DNA of 64,000 bases. It comes from an uncultured Draconibacterium sp. Its GTDB lineage: Bacteria > Bacteroidota > Bacteroidia > Bacteroidales > Prolixibacteraceae. The stretch spans positions 558,001 through 622,000 of the forward strand of contig NZ_OY781982.1 of the NCBI RefSeq assembly GCF_963677565.1. The letters are read 5' to 3'. Position numbers and translations under genes: made by a program. The notes under the pieces are model-generated. The model made no database searches. It was not told the origin of the DNA and saw only the letters and a program-made list of their open reading frames with translations. Shown here one piece after another: positions 8,222 through 17,232 of this stretch (the stretch's first letter is position 1; every line of letters starts with the position of its first letter).

Positions 8222-9409
8222 TTGAAATCACGGGGCAAAATATGGGAATCGGGAGTGTTCCTTTTGTTATTTATATTTAGTTTTTTTAGCGGACAAGGAG
8301 CACTGCAACTTACTACATTCGAAAATGGTTGGAGCGTTCCGCCTGTTGCACAAAACGATACTTTTATACATGTTGCCAAAAACAACCTGATTTTAACCGG
8401 TAATGTACTGGTTAATGACTACGATCCGAATGGAGACAAAATTGAGATCTACTTTGCAGCTTCTCCAAGAGAGGCAATTCTTTTTATGGAAAAGAACGGG
8501 AACTTTAGTTTGAGGTTACCGCGGCATTACAACGGCAGCTTTAGTTTTGACTATTACATAATTGAACTCACCAGTAATGAATACAAGGCAGCGGGAAAAG
8601 TATTTATTGAGATAACCGAAAACGATGACCTGGACGAAGTGCCAAATTACAACGACCTGGACAACGACAACGACGGACTTCCCGATTACCTGGACGGATT
8701 GAACCTGGATACCGATAACGATGGCATTCCGAACAATTTTGATATTGACAGCGATAACGATGGAATTACCGATAACGTTGAATGGCAAAACGAACATAAC
8801 TACATCGAACCATTAAACATCGATGCGAACAAAAACGGATGGGACGATGCTTACGATCCTGAGATGGGTGGAGTTTGCTATGATCCGGTTGACACCGACG
8901 AAGATGGCCTACCCGACTTGATAGATAGTGATTCTGATGGAGACGGCCGAAGTGACCTATCTGAAGCGTTCGACTTTAACGCGGATAATCAGGCTGATGT
9001 TCAACTCCTTTTTTCGGATAACGACAATGATGGGCTGGACGATATTTTTGATTATATGATAAAAGGATCCGGCTGGGGAAATTCAATGGCAAGTAATTGT
9101 TCCCTAACTGATTCAAACCAAAATGGTATTCGCGACTGGCGCGATATCACCAGTCATTTTTCTTCCGAATCAGCATTTATTTATCCAAATCCGGCTGCTG
9201 ATCATTTCCAGGTTTTTCATCCTGATATGAAATACAACCAGCAACTTACAATATCCATCTATAATCTATCTGGACAATTGCAGATAATATATCATACAAA
9301 TCATGGAAATGATAATATTCCTGTAAACAATTTGCACAACGGCATCTACATTATAAAGGTTACTTCTGATACCTTTACTCACGCGCAACGAGTGATTATC
9401 AATCACTAA
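8222..9409 (+). CDS. T9SS-exported protein with thrombospondin type 3 repeats
   Basis: Predicted secreted or surface protein of 395 residues. It has a signal peptide (residues 1-27), an Ig/cadherin-like domain with the tandem motif NDTFIHVAKNN...GNVLVNDYDPNGD at about 45-130, five to six calcium-binding Asp-rich thrombospondin type 3 repeats (DNDNDGLPDYLD, DTDNDGIPN, DSDNDGITD, DTDEDGLPDLID and similar) at about 140-285, and a C-terminal type IX secretion sorting domain starting at YPNPAADHF near residue 320. The start is a TTG at 8222: an in-frame stop at 8204-8206 excludes anything longer, and the next ATG would remove the signal peptide. No enzymatic domain is seen; a structural or adhesive role is inferred. 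Confidence 0.83.
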   Translation: MKSRGKIWESGVFLLLFIFSFFSGQGALQLTTFENGWSVPPVAQNDTFIHVAKNNLILTGNVLVNDYDPNGDKIEIYFAASPREAILFMEKNGNFSLRLPRHYNGSFSFDYYIIELTSNEYKAAGKVFIEITENDDLDEVPNYNDLDNDNDGLPDYLDGLNLDTDNDGIPNNFDIDSDNDGITDNVEWQNEHNYIEPLNIDANKNGWDDAYDPEMGGVCYDPVDTDEDGLPDLIDSDSDGDGRSDLSEAFDFNADNQADVQLLFSDNDNDGLDDIFDYMIKGSGWGNSMASNCSLTDSNQNGIRDWRDITSHFSSESAFIYPNPAADHFQVFHPDMKYNQQLTISIYNLSGQLQIIYHTNHGNDNIPVNNLHNGIYIIKVTSDTFTHAQRVIINH

Positions 9410-9554
9410 TCTTCATAAAAAAATCGCTTCAAATGCAACTTCCACAATTTTAGCTTGTCGTTAATTACAAGTTTGTAAAAATCTTAAAATACACTGTTTA
9501 TCGATTAATGTCGTGCGTTGGTCGTTTTAATAAAAACAGAAATAACGGTTGTAT

Positions 9555-9562
9555 TACATTTG
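9555..9562 (+). promoter_or_regulatory. candidate -7 promoter box for TonB receptor/DUF4249 operon
   Basis: TACATTTG fits TAnnTTTG and lies 72 bases before the ATG of the receptor gene. No -33 element of good spacing is evident. Confidence 0.4.
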
Positions 9563-9634
9563 TGCAAGCTAAAAAACAATAAGGATGTTCAGCCAAACAT
9601 CCTGACAGAAAACAATTAGAAACAAAAGCCAAAA

Positions 9635-11983
9635 ATGATGAAAACAACGATGTTACTCCTTCTCCTTTTTTTGGGAGTTGCAGTAAAAGCACAGAACATT
9701 ACCTTAAGTGGTTACCTCAGAGACGCCTCAAACGGTGAGGCACTTATTGGTGCAACTGTTTATGTAGAAGAACTTAAACAGGGCACAGCATCCAATCCGT
9801 ACGGATTTTATTCACTCACTATTCCTGAAGGGAGTTACACCCTGCAGGTCTCTTTTATTGGTTATCAAACCATTAAACAAAAGGTTAACGCCAATGAAAG
9901 TCAAAACATCTCACTGTCGTTAAAAGAAGAAACGGCATTAGTAGAAGAAGTGATTGTGCATGGCGAAGCAGCCAATGCCAATGTTGAACGTATTGAAATG
10001 GGCATGGAAAAACTGCCTGTAAAAACCATTCAGAAACTTCCTGCGTTTATGGGCGAAGTGGATATTATCCGCACCATTCAGTTATTGCCCGGTATTCAAA
10101 GCGGCGGCGAGGCCAGTTCGGGATTGTACGTTCGTGGCGGTGGCCCCGACGAAAACCTGATGATACTGGACGAAGCACCGGTTTACAATGCATCACACCT
10201 AATGGGATTTTTCTCGGTATTTAACTCAAATGCCATCAAGGATATCCAGGTGTACAAAAGTGGAATTCCTGCCGAATATGGTGGAAAAGCCTCTTCAGTA
10301 ATCGATATCCGTCAAAAAGACGGCAACTCAAAACAATTTGGTTTTGATGGAGGAATCGGAAACCTCTCGAGCCGTTTAACGCTAGAAGGCCCCATTATTA
10401 AAGACAAATGGAGCTTTCTGCTTGCCGGAAGACGCACCTACTACGACGTGTTGGGAAAAGCAGCCGGAATGGAAGAGTTGGAAGATAACACCATTTATTT
10501 TTACGACCTCAACGGAAAATCGAACCTGGTAATTAACAACAATAACCGCATCTTTTTGTCGGGTTACATGGGTGAAGATGTGTTTGAAATGGGAGAAGCC
10601 ATGTACATGCGCTGGGGAAATGCAACTGCCACGGCTCGCTGGAACCACATCTTCGGCGATAAGCTTTTTATGAATATTTCAGCTATTTTCTCTAACTACG
10701 ACTATAGCCTTGGTGTTCCGGGAGATAAGGCAGATAATTTCGATTGGTCTTCACGCATTAAAGATTACAACGGGAAAGCTGATTTTACCTGGTTTCCAAA
10801 TCCGAGCAACACCATTAAATTTGGAGTAAATGTGATTAACCACCATTTTAGGCCAGGAAAAATTAATACTAACGGCGAAAATTCAATGTTCTCTGATATG
10901 GAACTGGCACACTACAACGCCCTTGAAAGTTCAGCCTACCTATCAAACGAACAAGCTATTTCCGAACGATTTTCAGTTCAATACGGGATGCGTCTGAGTC
11001 ATTTCCAACAGGTTGGAAGAGGCGAAGTAAATATTTACGAAAATCCTGAGGACCTGAATAAAGATGAAATTATTGAAACCATAGTTTATAACAAAGGAGA
11101 CAAAATTGGTGATGCTTTTATAAACCTCGAGCCCCGTTTAAGTATGAAATATACGGTAGACAGAAACAGCTCGGTAAAAGCGTCGTACAACCGGATGGTG
11201 CAAAACCTGCATTTAATTTCGAATACGCAGTCGCCTACCCCGCTTGATATTTGGTTACCATCAAGCACCTACATAAAACCACTTAAAGTTGATCAGGTGT
11301 CGCTGGGTTATTTCAGAAATTTTCACCGAAATATGTGGGAAACATCAGTTGAAGTTTACTACAAAGACATGCACAATGTGCTGGATTATATTGAAGGTGC
11401 AGAACTTTTCCTGAATGATGCCATTGAAACCGAATTACTGCATGGCAGCGGAGAATCGAAAGGTATGGAAATGCTGGTAAAAAAATCGGAAGGGAAACTT
11501 ACCGGATGGCTGGGATACACCTGGTCGAAAACCACCCGCACTATTGAAGGCATCAACAACGGCAATCCTTACCCGTCGTCATACGACCGGACTCACGATA
11601 TTTCGCTGGTATCAAGTTATCAGTTAAATGATCGTTGGAATTTTGCTGCTAATTTTGTTTATGCCACGGGAAATCCAACTTCGTACCCGGTTGCCAAATA
11701 CAATGTTCAGGGAAATCAGGTTTTTGAATATTCGGCACGTAACAGCAACCGAATACCGGATTATAACCGCCTGGATCTTTCTTTTACCTACGACTTTAAA
11801 AAGAACGTAAACCGACGCTTTAAGCAGTCAATCAACGTTTCAGTGTATAACGTTTACGGACGCCGAAATGCCTATTCTATCACTCCGCAGGCAAACGAAG
11901 ACAATCCAAATCAAACTGAATTTGTCCGTTTGTCAATAATCGGAGCTCCTATCCCATCCATCACTTATAACGTTAAATTCTAA
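9635..11983 (+). CDS. TonB-dependent outer-membrane receptor
   Basis: A 782-residue outer-membrane transporter. Signal peptide at 1-19, a carboxypeptidase-regulatory-like beta-sandwich at about 22-105 (ITLSGYLRDASNGEALIGATV), a plug domain at about 125-235 (IIRTIQLLPGIQSGGEASSGLYVRG), and a 22-strand barrel to the C-terminus, which ends with Phe (YNVKF) as expected for outer-membrane insertion. It is shorter than SusC proteins and is followed after 5 bases by a DUF4249 lipoprotein rather than a SusD, so it is not a typical glycan importer. The transported substrate is unknown. Confidence 0.93.
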   Translation: MMKTTMLLLLLFLGVAVKAQNITLSGYLRDASNGEALIGATVYVEELKQGTASNPYGFYSLTIPEGSYTLQVSFIGYQTIKQKVNANESQNISLSLKEETALVEEVIVHGEAANANVERIEMGMEKLPVKTIQKLPAFMGEVDIIRTIQLLPGIQSGGEASSGLYVRGGGPDENLMILDEAPVYNASHLMGFFSVFNSNAIKDIQVYKSGIPAEYGGKASSVIDIRQKDGNSKQFGFDGGIGNLSSRLTLEGPIIKDKWSFLLAGRRTYYDVLGKAAGMEELEDNTIYFYDLNGKSNLVINNNNRIFLSGYMGEDVFEMGEAMYMRWGNATATARWNHIFGDKLFMNISAIFSNYDYSLGVPGDKADNFDWSSRIKDYNGKADFTWFPNPSNTIKFGVNVINHHFRPGKINTNGENSMFSDMELAHYNALESSAYLSNEQAISERFSVQYGMRLSHFQQVGRGEVNIYENPEDLNKDEIIETIVYNKGDKIGDAFINLEPRLSMKYTVDRNSSVKASYNRMVQNLHLISNTQSPTPLDIWLPSSTYIKPLKVDQVSLGYFRNFHRNMWETSVEVYYKDMHNVLDYIEGAELFLNDAIETELLHGSGESKGMEMLVKKSEGKLTGWLGYTWSKTTRTIEGINNGNPYPSSYDRTHDISLVSSYQLNDRWNFAANFVYATGNPTSYPVAKYNVQGNQVFEYSARNSNRIPDYNRLDLSFTYDFKKNVNRRFKQSINVSVYNVYGRRNAYSITPQANEDNPNQTEFVRLSIIGAPIPSITYNVKF

Positions 11984-11988
11984 TAGCC

Positions 11989-12906
11989 ATGAGAACAGCA
12001 CAAATAATAAAAGCATTTATCATCCTCATTTTTGCCGTTATCGCACTAACCTCTTGCGAAGACGTAGTTGAAGTGGATTTAAATGATGAAGATATCGATC
12101 TGATAGCCGTTGAAGCATACATCAACACCAAATCAGAAAATAACATTTACGTAAAACTTGAACGTACATTGCCGGTTAATCAAACAGCACAAAATCCTGC
12201 AATTAATGATGCAGTGGTTCAAATTACGGATGATGCACAAACACCTCACACGGTAACTTTAGCAGAACAGGGATCAACCGGAGTTTATTTACTGCCTGCA
12301 GGTGTTGACTACCCGGGAGTACCCGGAAGAACTTATACCTTAACTATTACTACGCCTGATGGTACTGAGATTACTGCAGAAGATTACCTGCAGGAAGTTG
12401 AAACGCTTGATTCGGTTAAGGTAAACTTGAGTAGTATTGGGGATTTTGAATACCTCGGTATTTTTATTAATTCGCAGGAAACACCCGGTTTGGGTCATTA
12501 TTACAAATGGGATATTTACATTAATGATGAGTTTTTGTACAACGGCGAGGACCTGGCTTTTGCCAGCGACGAACTGGTTGACGGAAATTACATTTACGAC
12601 ATGCTAATTTATCTGGATTGGGAAGAGGAAGAGGAAGATCAGATACTTCACGAAGGAGATACAATACGTGTAGAACAACTTTCCATATCATCGGCAGCCT
12701 ACGATTTTTACTGGGGATTAAGCGACCAGGCCTGGGCCGGAAGTCCGTTTAGTGTTCCTCCGGCAAATGTTCCAAGTAACCTGAGGTCGAACGATGGAAA
12801 ACGTATTCTCGGGTTGTTTTCAGCCCGCGATATATCAGTTGGAAATATCATTGTAATTGATGAGTCGAATTATACTCCATTGATTTCAGGTATTCCGAAA
12901 AATTAA
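11989..12906 (+). CDS. DUF4249 family lipoprotein
   Basis: A 305-residue lipoprotein (lipobox ending at Cys23, then the EDVVEVDLND start typical of DUF4249). The body is beta-rich with VEAYINTKSENNIYVKLERTLP near residues 39-60. DUF4249 proteins are regularly encoded directly behind a mid-sized TonB receptor, as here with a 5-base gap, and probably act as its surface partner in the way SusD does for SusC; that function is inference. No sugar-specific motif is visible. Confidence 0.85.
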   Translation: MRTAQIIKAFIILIFAVIALTSCEDVVEVDLNDEDIDLIAVEAYINTKSENNIYVKLERTLPVNQTAQNPAINDAVVQITDDAQTPHTVTLAEQGSTGVYLLPAGVDYPGVPGRTYTLTITTPDGTEITAEDYLQEVETLDSVKVNLSSIGDFEYLGIFINSQETPGLGHYYKWDIYINDEFLYNGEDLAFASDELVDGNYIYDMLIYLDWEEEEEDQILHEGDTIRVEQLSISSAAYDFYWGLSDQAWAGSPFSVPPANVPSNLRSNDGKRILGLFSARDISVGNIIVIDESNYTPLISGIPKN

Positions 12907-12914
12907 AAAAACGA

Positions 12915-12940
12915 AGCTTGCATAAGGAATTTTGCAAGCT
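12915..12940. terminator. hairpin at end of TonB receptor/DUF4249 operon
   Basis: AGCTTGCA and TGCAAGCT form an 8-bp stem with a 10-base loop, 8 bases after the DUF4249 stop. The plus strand lacks a following T tract; the palindromic element beginning at 12942 lies directly against the stem and may have split an older terminator. Confidence 0.5.
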
Positions 12941-12941
12941 C

Positions 12942-13104
12942 AGAGACTGTTTAATTTTTATCTTTTAGAAATATTATAAAGGATTTTTTACTAATTCAAG
13001 GCGAAATTGATACGAATAGTAAGTACTATTTAAAGAAATTTTCAACGAAGAAGTAGTAAAAAAGACAAATAATAGAATAAATGGATAAATTTTAAACAGT
13101 CTCT
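12942..13104. mobile_element. MITE-like palindromic element, 163 bp
   Basis: The ends AGAGACTGTTTAA (12942-12954) and TTAAACAGTCTCT (13092-13104) are 13-bp perfect inverted repeats. The similarity continues inward through TTTATC, TTTTTTACTA and further, to a perfect centre AATAGTA-ag-TACTATT, so nearly the whole element can fold into one hairpin. It has no coding capacity, which is the hallmark of a miniature transposable element moved by a transposase elsewhere. No target-site duplication is evident in the flanking bases. Confidence 0.7.
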
Positions 13105-13160
13105 TAATTTTGTTGTCGGTATTAATTGCTACTTTTCGTTAATTTTGTTGACTCAACGAA

Positions 13161-14150
13161 ATGAAAAAGAATATTGAAAAAATATCGTCCTATTTAAAAG
13201 TGGAACAACTTAAAAACGACAAACGTGTTGTCGTTTTTTTAGTTTGTGTATTCATAGCAACTGTATTATGGTTTTTAAATGCACTGGAAAAAGATTACAC
13301 AACTACAATTGCGTATCCGGTGCGTTATGTGAGTCCGCCCAACCATCAATTTCTGGCAAACACGCCACCCGAAAAGCTCGATTTAAAAGTTGAAGCACAT
13401 GGTTTTACATTACTTCGCCACAAACTAAGTTTTGCCTATTCGCCAATTGTATTAAATCTTTCAAATATTACACGCAACCTGGAATCGAATAACGGTGTTT
13501 ACTTTGTCCCTACGAACACTTTGCAGCGGCGAATTTCAAGTCAGATAAGTAACGAGATCAGCTTACAACAAATAAGTCCCGATATTATTCGTATTGCTCT
13601 CGATAGTTTAAAAACAAAAACGGTTAAAGTTAAAGCCGATGTGTCGGTTAATTTCAAACCTCAGTTTAACCGTAAAAGCCCTGTAAAACTAGAACCAGAA
13701 GTGGTAAAAATTACAGGCCCGGCATCAACGGTTGACACTATTCGTTTTCTGCAAACAGAAAAGCGTTCGTTCGATAATGTTGATGCCACAATCAATCGAA
13801 ATATAAAACTACTTCATCCGGAAACCACAACCTTGGTTCCGCAGGAAGTTCTGTTACAAATCGAGGTAGAAAAATATACAGAAAAGCAACTTAAGTTGCC
13901 AATACAGGTGGTTAACAAACCAGCTGATGTAAGTATTAAACTTTTCCCCTCGGAGCTTACATTGAACTGTATGGTTGGTTTAAGCGAGTTCGACAATATA
14001 TCTGCTGCTAATTTCAGGGCTGTTATCGATTATTCGTCCATCAGTGACAACGAAAGTCGTTTGTCGGTTAAAATAGCGACCAAACCTTCATTTGTTGAGA
14101 TTACCCGCTACACGCCCGAATCGGTAGAATACCTCATTGAAACGTATTAA
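13161..14150 (+). CDS. YbbR-like domain protein (CdaR family-like)
   Basis: A 329-residue protein with one N-terminal transmembrane helix (about residues 22-41, VVVFLVCVFIATVLWFLNAL) and an extracytoplasmic portion made of repeated YbbR-type beta domains, seen by the recurring pattern ending in VKITGPASTVDTI around 185-198 and again near 250-270. In Firmicutes, proteins of this type regulate the c-di-AMP cyclase CdaA; in Bacteroidota the gene usually sits, as here, immediately ahead of coaE (4-base gap) and no cyclase is adjacent. An envelope-anchored regulatory or structural role is inferred. Confidence 0.8.
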   Translation: MKKNIEKISSYLKVEQLKNDKRVVVFLVCVFIATVLWFLNALEKDYTTTIAYPVRYVSPPNHQFLANTPPEKLDLKVEAHGFTLLRHKLSFAYSPIVLNLSNITRNLESNNGVYFVPTNTLQRRISSQISNEISLQQISPDIIRIALDSLKTKTVKVKADVSVNFKPQFNRKSPVKLEPEVVKITGPASTVDTIRFLQTEKRSFDNVDATINRNIKLLHPETTTLVPQEVLLQIEVEKYTEKQLKLPIQVVNKPADVSIKLFPSELTLNCMVGLSEFDNISAANFRAVIDYSSISDNESRLSVKIATKPSFVEITRYTPESVEYLIETY

Positions 14151-14154
14151 TCAC

Positions 14155-14754
14155 ATGGCGATTAAAATTGGCATTACCGGAGGAATAGGAAGTGGTAAAT
14201 CGATAATTTGCCAGTTGTTTAAACTATTAGGGGCACCGGTTTTTGAGGCCGACGTTTGGGCGAAGGAACTGGTAAACTCGCACGAAAAAATAAAAACCGG
14301 ACTTATTGACTGGTACGGCTCCGATATTTACACGCAAAATGGCACAATCGACCGCAAAAAGCTGGCTGGCATAATTTTCACTAATGAAATAGAGTTGCAG
14401 AAAGTGAACAATTTGATCCATCCGGTTGTGCGCGAAGAATTTCAAAATTGGGCCGAAAAACAGATAAGTCCTTACGTCATTCACGAAGCAGCAATATTAT
14501 TCGAAAGCGGATTTTATAAAATGATGGATCAAACCATTTTGGTGACTGCTCCCGAGGAAATGCGAATCGAACGCGTTTCAACGCGCGACGGATCGGATGC
14601 AAAAGAAGTACGTGAGCGTATTCAGAAACAATGGAGCGACGATAAAAAACGTCCATTGGCTACATTTGAAATTAGAAATGATAATAAAACACTGTTAATA
14701 CCTCAGATCATTAAAATTGATAAACAACTAAAAGAATATGGGAAAATTTGGTAA
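14155..14754 (+). CDS. coaE: dephospho-CoA kinase
   Basis: Catalyses the last step of coenzyme A synthesis, ATP-dependent phosphorylation of dephospho-CoA. The P-loop GGIGSGKS is at residues 9-16, the substrate-binding EADVWAKELV at about 31-40 and the lid region VSTRDGSDAKEVRERI near 140-155. The 199-residue length suits the family. The ATG at 14155 is 4 bases after the YbbR gene stop; the longer frame from a TTG at 14137 would overlap that gene and is not needed. The 3' end overlaps the next gene by 17 bases, so the three genes form one operon. Confidence 0.96.
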   Translation: MAIKIGITGGIGSGKSIICQLFKLLGAPVFEADVWAKELVNSHEKIKTGLIDWYGSDIYTQNGTIDRKKLAGIIFTNEIELQKVNNLIHPVVREEFQNWAEKQISPYVIHEAAILFESGFYKMMDQTILVTAPEEMRIERVSTRDGSDAKEVRERIQKQWSDDKKRPLATFEIRNDNKTLLIPQIIKIDKQLKEYGKIW

Positions 14755-15472
14755 ATGGATAGGCGGAGGACTCGGATGGGCTTTAGGGGGTCCGCTGGGC
14801 GCAATTATAGGCTTTACTGTAGGTGCAATGGTTGATGGCGGAAAAGAAGCTGTTAAGCACGGAGCAACATCAGGATATTCAAGACGTACTACAACCGGTG
14901 GATATGTGATGAGCTTGCTGGTTTTAGTGGCTGCCGTAATGAAAGCTGATGGAAAGGTTTTGAAGTCGGAACTTGATTACGTGAAAAAATTTATGGTACA
15001 CAACTTCGGCGAAGATTCAGCCCAGGAAGCCATAAAAATGTTGCGCGACCTGTTGCAACAAACCATTCCTGTTAACGAAGTTTGCAACCAGATAAAAGCA
15101 AACATGAATTACTCGGCACGTTTGCAACTGGTGCATTTTCTGTTTGGCATTGCACAAGCTGATGGAGAAGTGGACGTATCGGAACAAAAACTTATTACGC
15201 ATATCTGCAATCAGATGGGAATCAGCAATGCCGATTTTGAATCGATACAGGCCATGTTTGTTCCTAATACCGACGGTGATTATAAAATCCTGGAGATTGA
15301 GCCTTCTGCCAGCAACGAGGAGCTGAAAAAAGCATATCGCAAAATGGCCATGAAATACCATCCTGATAAAGTAAGTAACCTGGGCGAAGATGTTCAGAAT
15401 GCCGCTAAGGAGAAATTCCAGAAGGTAAATCAGGCTTACGAGAACATTAAAAAGGAACGGAAGATTGCTTAA
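14738..15472 (+). CDS. TerB/J-domain co-chaperone (DjlA-like)
   Basis: A 244-residue protein with a glycine-rich hydrophobic N-terminus (about residues 9-30) that could insert in a membrane, a TerB-like helical domain at about 55-175, with the repeated acidic helix pattern MKADGKVLKSELDYV and AQADGEVDVSEQKLI, and a C-terminal J domain at 180-242 with the essential HPD at 208-210. The order matches DjlA-type DnaK co-chaperones. It should stimulate DnaK ATPase activity at the membrane; the client is unknown. Translationally coupled to coaE by overlap. Confidence 0.9.
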   Translation: MGKFGKWIGGGLGWALGGPLGAIIGFTVGAMVDGGKEAVKHGATSGYSRRTTTGGYVMSLLVLVAAVMKADGKVLKSELDYVKKFMVHNFGEDSAQEAIKMLRDLLQQTIPVNEVCNQIKANMNYSARLQLVHFLFGIAQADGEVDVSEQKLITHICNQMGISNADFESIQAMFVPNTDGDYKILEIEPSASNEELKKAYRKMAMKYHPDKVSNLGEDVQNAAKEKFQKVNQAYENIKKERKIA

Positions 15473-15491
15473 AAACAGCCAGTCTCAGTTC

Positions 15492-15588
15492 TTTGTCATC
15501 TTGAAGGAAGAATGACTGAAAGATCTGTAACTTTGCAGCTATTTAGAAACAGATTTCTCTCCGTCAACTGACGGATCGAAATGACATA
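15492..15588. repeat. palindromic intergenic repeat, copy B (degenerate)
   Basis: TTGTCATCTTGAAGG at the left and GGATCGAAATGACA at the right, with AGATCTGT and ACAGATTTCTC inside, mirror the repeat at 3739-3819. It reaches to within 5 bases of the MOSC start codon, so it may influence that gene's expression. Confidence 0.55.
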
Positions 15589-15590
15589 AT

Positions 15591-16229
15591 ATGAAAATCA
15601 TCTCAACAAATATTGCAAAGCCAAGAATCATAGTTTGGAAAGGGAAAGAAGTTCCAACCGGTTTGTATAAATTTAGCGTTGATAAAGGAATTTTTCTTGA
15701 AAAGGAAGATGTGAAGCACGATAATGTAATGGACCGAAGATTTCATGGTGGTATTGACAAAGCCTGTTACCTGTATTCGGCTGATCATTACGAATTTTGG
15801 CAAAAACGTTATCCCGATCTGGAAATGCCCTGGGGAATGTTTGGCGAAAACCTCACCGTTGCAGGTTTAAATGAAAAAGAAACAAACATTGGTGACACCT
15901 ATAAAATTGGTGAAGCAGTGGTACAGGTAACGCAACCGCGCCAGCCTTGTTTTAAATTACAGTTCCGCTTTACTAATAATGAGATCGTTCGTCAGTTTGT
16001 TGATTCGGGTTTTTCCGGAGTTTATGTGCGAGTGTTACAGAGCGGCCATGTTAATCCCGGCGATACGATGGAGCTAATGGAGAAAAAACAATCACTTTCC
16101 ATTCATGAAGTTTTTTCATTGCTTTACACCGACGATTTTGATCAGAAAGTAATAAAAGCAATTAATGATCCTTTAATTGCCGAAAGCTGTAAACGTGATT
16201 TAACAAAACGTTGGGGTGATTTTTTATAA
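15591..16229 (+). CDS. MOSC domain protein (YiiM-like)
   Basis: A 212-residue cytoplasmic protein of the MOSC (molybdenum cofactor sulfurase C-terminal) type. The domain covers about residues 25-165, with HGGIDKACYLYSADHY near 52-67, GMFGENLTV at 82-90 and the invariant cysteine Cys120 in VTQPRQPCFKL. YiiM-type proteins bind molybdenum cofactor and help detoxify N-hydroxylated compounds in E. coli; here the function is inferred from the fold only. It stands alone behind a palindromic repeat, with no molybdenum cofactor genes nearby. Confidence 0.9.
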   Translation: MKIISTNIAKPRIIVWKGKEVPTGLYKFSVDKGIFLEKEDVKHDNVMDRRFHGGIDKACYLYSADHYEFWQKRYPDLEMPWGMFGENLTVAGLNEKETNIGDTYKIGEAVVQVTQPRQPCFKLQFRFTNNEIVRQFVDSGFSGVYVRVLQSGHVNPGDTMELMEKKQSLSIHEVFSLLYTDDFDQKVIKAINDPLIAESCKRDLTKRWGDFL

Positions 16230-16259
16230 AACGGCAACACCGCGTTTTGCTGCATAAGG

Positions 16260-16427
16260 CTCACTTTTTCTTCCGAAAAGCCGATAATTTATCTCGTTAA
16301 CCTACAGAATTTGGTAACAAACGACTAAAAACGAGAGAGAAGACTCACTTTTTATGCGCTTCTCCTAACTTTTTACCAGGAAATTCTCGCTTTTTGGTAG
16401 AATTTTCTCACTTTTTACAAGAATAGC
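16260..16427. repeat. degenerate 21-bp tandem repeat in gene-free region
   Basis: Within the 400-base gene-free stretch 16230-16629, four consecutive 21-base units begin at 16344, 16365, 16386 and 16407 with CTCACTTTTT, CTAACTTTTT, CTCGCTTTTT and CTCACTTTTT. A fifth CTCACTTTTT lies at 16260, exactly four periods upstream in phase. Unit length is seven codons; read on the minus strand the units encode short K-S-E-rich heptads interrupted by stops, so it may be a decayed coding repeat. Nothing else was recognised in the gap. Confidence 0.65.
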
Positions 16428-16629
16428 GGGGCAAAAAACAAGCTGTTCCCGGTAATTTTGCCAAAATACGCTATAATTTACCTGGTAAACGACACTTTTT
16501 TGTTGCCTTACGCAAGCGGTAGCAAAGCTTACCAGCTATTGCAGCTAATTCATGCAAAATAATACACGGTATTCGAAATCAGGAAAAGCCGTAAGGGCAC
16601 AAATAATCCAGAAGGGGTAAAGATATCAG

Positions 16630-17103
16630 TTATTCAGTATCGGGTGTAGCAGAACGTTTTCCGCGCGGAAAACGTTCGCCCAGTTCGTTCACAGCAGTTT
16701 CGGCACCGGGCTGCCCCATCGAAGCCGCGTTTTTAAGGACTTTATAGATAGACAAAGCCGAAGTATAAGCCTCACTTCCGGCTATGGTCATACTGTCGTC
16801 CATTTCGGTACACAAACGAAACAATACAGTATAAATAATTCGTATATCCCTAACGGCCTCGAAATCCGACCGGGCCTCAGGAACATCAATAAAAGCAGGC
16901 ATATACTGTGGGTATTGCTGTGCATATTCAATAGCTTTTTCAACAAAAGCCACTGTTTTATCGCCCATTTTGGGCAGTTCTTTACGCTCTTCAGGCGTAA
17001 GGGTCATTAACTTTGGTTCAAGAACCGTGGCCAGGAGTTGGATAGCCTGGCCAATTTGTTGTTTTTCTTCATCGGTTAGATGGAATGAAAATCGATCTTC
17101 CAT
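16630..17103 (-). CDS. uncharacterised all-helical protein
   Basis: A 157-residue soluble protein without signal peptide. It looks wholly alpha-helical: FSHLTDEEKQQI-type start, TLTPEERKELPKMGDKTVAFVEKAIEYA near residues 35-62, and a long central helix pair around 75-135, ending in a basic, probably disordered tail. I recognise the pattern from other Bacteroidota genomes but know no function. It is transcribed alone on the minus strand behind the large leucine-rich-repeat gene (129-base gap) and could share its transcript. Confidence 0.7.
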   Translation of the reverse strand: MEDRFSFHLTDEEKQQIGQAIQLLATVLEPKLMTLTPEERKELPKMGDKTVAFVEKAIEYAQQYPQYMPAFIDVPEARSDFEAVRDIRIIYTVLFRLCTEMDDSMTIAGSEAYTSALSIYKVLKNAASMGQPGAETAVNELGERFPRGKRSATPDTE

Positions 17104-17232
17104 TTGATTACATTTTGTGATTTGTTAGGGTACTCAGCATTTGGAAAATTTCCCTGGCCGCCCCTTTTGGCTGCCGGGTACCATATTAATATTTATTGGG
17201 GCGTATGCCCCTTCTGGATTTAAAGTTGATTA

